Assembly (NCBI GenBank): GCA_021819245.1
Contig: JAKARI010000003.1
Span: forward strand, 1-64,000
Direction of reading: 5' to 3'
Source: Pseudomonadota bacterium
GTDB lineage: Bacteria > Pseudomonadota > Gammaproteobacteria > Acidiferrobacterales > Acidiferrobacteraceae
DNA: 64,000 nucleotides
Of the stretch, positions 63,021 to 64,000 are shown piece by piece. Within the stretch, counting starts at the first letter, position 1. The number at the start of each line of letters is the position of its first letter. The notes beneath the pieces are model-generated. The model made no database searches. It was not told where the DNA came from and saw only the letters and a program-made list of their open reading frames with translations. The position numbers were made by a program, and so were the translations under genes.

Positions 63021-63764
63021 ATGCAGGTGTCGCATGAGCCCGTGGCCTTGGTGACCGGTGGCGGGCGCCGCCTGGGCGCGGCCATCGCCCGCCAATTGCA
63101 CGCCCGGGGGCTGTCGGTGGTCGTTCACTACCGGTCGTCTGCGGATGAGGCGCGGCTCCTCAAGGCCGAGCTTGAGTCCATACGGCCCGGCACGGTGGCC
63201 GTGGTGTCTGCCGACATCCTGGCGGCGGATGCCCCGGATAGGCTCATCGATACCGCGCTTACGCACTTCGGGCGGCTCGACGTGCTCGTGAACAATGCCT
63301 CGACGTTCTATGAGACACCGCTTGATACCGCAAGCGTCGCGCAATGGGACGATCTCATCGGCACCAATCTGCGTGCGCCATTTTTCCTGTGCCAGCGCGC
63401 CGCGCCCCATCTGGCCGCGCGCGCGGGTGCCATCGTCAACATGATCGACATCCATGCCCACCGGCCGCTCAAGGATTTCCCGATCTATAGTGTCGCCAAG
63501 GCGGGTCTCGCCATGCTCACACAGTCCCTGGCGCGGGAATTGGCGCCGCGTGTGCGGGTCAACGGTGTGGCCCCAGGCGCCATCCTGTGGCCCGAGAGCG
63601 GCGCCGAGGAGGCCTACCGCGCGCGGGTACTGGCGGACATCCCGCTGCACCGTACCGGCTCGCCCGAAGACATCGCGCGCGCCGTGACATTCTTTTTGCT
63701 CGATGCCCCTTACATCACGGGCCAGATCCTGGCGGTCGACGGGGGTCGTTCGACCATGCTCTGA
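63021..63764 (+). CDS. Pteridine-reductase-like short-chain dehydrogenase
   Basis: The ATG at 63021, preceded by GAGGAGGGGGG, gives 247 residues. The NADPH motif ALVTGGGRRLGAAIARQL with the double Arg, NNASTFYETPLDTAS, and the catalytic YSVAKAGL are those of pteridine reductases or FolM. The family reduces dihydropterins or dihydromonapterin. The exact substrate is not known. It is divergent from the methyltransferase gene. Confidence 0.85.
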   Translation: MQVSHEPVALVTGGGRRLGAAIARQLHARGLSVVVHYRSSADEARLLKAELESIRPGTVAVVSADILAADAPDRLIDTALTHFGRLDVLVNNASTFYETPLDTASVAQWDDLIGTNLRAPFFLCQRAAPHLAARAGAIVNMIDIHAHRPLKDFPIYSVAKAGLAMLTQSLARELAPRVRVNGVAPGAILWPESGAEEAYRARVLADIPLHRTGSPEDIARAVTFFLLDAPYITGQILAVDGGRSTML

Positions 63765-63925
63765 CGGCCCCTTGAGACCACAGACGGTCTTTGGCGCACT
63801 CGTCCCGCGGGCTCGATTGGTCCCGGAGGTGTGGTCAATCGTGCAAGGCGCATGCGGCGCGTGGCCTTTGACAGGGACACGCGGGGGCTTGGCCGGAGAA
63901 GCGGCGCCGATCAGGGATGGGTTCG

Positions 63926-64000
63926 ATGTCTTTCTATCACAAGCCCGACCTGGCCCGCGCCGCGGATCGCCCCACGTTTGTCGAGTCGCAGCCGCAACCA
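63926..64000 (+). CDS. Start of a gene cut by the window edge
   Basis: An open frame from ATG at 63926 (MSFYHKPDLARAADRPTF) continues to the window end, 25 codons. An ATG three codons upstream (63917) is also possible. Only the N-terminus is visible, so I do not assign a function. Confidence 0.5.
   Translation, partial: MSFYHKPDLARAADRPTFVESQPQP

Noticed and set aside
61812-63650. A 612-residue minus-strand frame
   Set aside because: The N-terminal 228 codons are antisense to the SDR gene. The methyltransferase begins at 62966.

Overview
This is a GC-rich chromosomal window, densely coding on both strands. The conserved backbone looks gammaproteobacterial: yicC-gmk-rpoZ-spoT-ridA-recG, rph-rdgB-hemW, ubiA, aroE, prlC, cca, and a glycine-cleavage operon behind a tandem glycine riboswitch. 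A cbbQ/cbbO pair suggests a carbon-fixing autotroph. An acidophilic or chemolithotrophic lineage such as Acidiferrobacter or its relatives would fit, but that is inference from gene content only. I saw no rRNA, tRNA, CRISPR array, intact insertion sequence or prophage.

Layout. 0-5.4 kb: minus-strand operon for a TolC-type outer-membrane channel, a strikingly short lipoprotein matching only the C-terminal part of an RND adaptor, and an RND pump, behind an AT-rich operator/promoter. 5.7-7.4 kb: an HD-GYP protein with an altered GYP motif, convergent with hemJ. 7.4-11.8 kb: hemW, rdgB, rph, then a PP2C phosphatase overlapping a Ser/Thr kinase. 12-18.3 kb: housekeeping run yicC to recG. 18.4-22 kb: a vapC-type toxin-antitoxin pair, a duplicated vapC tail, ubiA, a GST/SspA-like gene and a frameshifted Na+/Ca2+ exchanger pseudogene. 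22-26.2 kb: aroE, prlC, a DUF4124-glutaredoxin fusion and xthA.

26.3-39.1 kb is the most interesting part. All genes are on the plus strand and look like one extracellular-matrix island. It opens with a candidate sigma-54 promoter and an upstream palindrome. Next come Fap-like functional-amyloid genes: a small repeat protein, a 736-residue fibril protein with ten copies of a HVLQNASGNIGVNVAAG-type repeat, a FapD-like C39 protease and a FapE-like protein. Exopolysaccharide-type genes follow: a WecB-like UDP-GlcNAc 2-epimerase, a YaiO-like outer-membrane protein, a six-helix membrane protein, a GT2 synthase and a membrane-anchored bactofilin-like protein. A FapF-like outer-membrane porin closes the structural set, and a VpsR-type sigma-54 activator ends the island. 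The simplest reading is co-regulated synthesis and export of an amyloid plus an aminosugar polysaccharide.

39.2-46.5 kb: an orphan PhnD-like binding protein, the glycine riboswitch, then gcvT-gcvH-gcvPA-tpx-gcvPB with thiol peroxidase inserted, and a PfkB kinase. 46.5-57.4 kb: rhodanese, DUF255 protein, rlmI with a possible leaderless promoter, an aldehyde dehydrogenase, a soluble lytic transglycosylase, an NDUFA9-like protein, an RRM protein convergently overlapping an aminopeptidase, and cca abutting that aminopeptidase start to start. 57.4-64 kb: cbbQ-cbbO, an AbrB antitoxin with a frameshifted PIN toxin, a MidA-type methyltransferase, a pteridine-reductase-like SDR and the start of one more gene.
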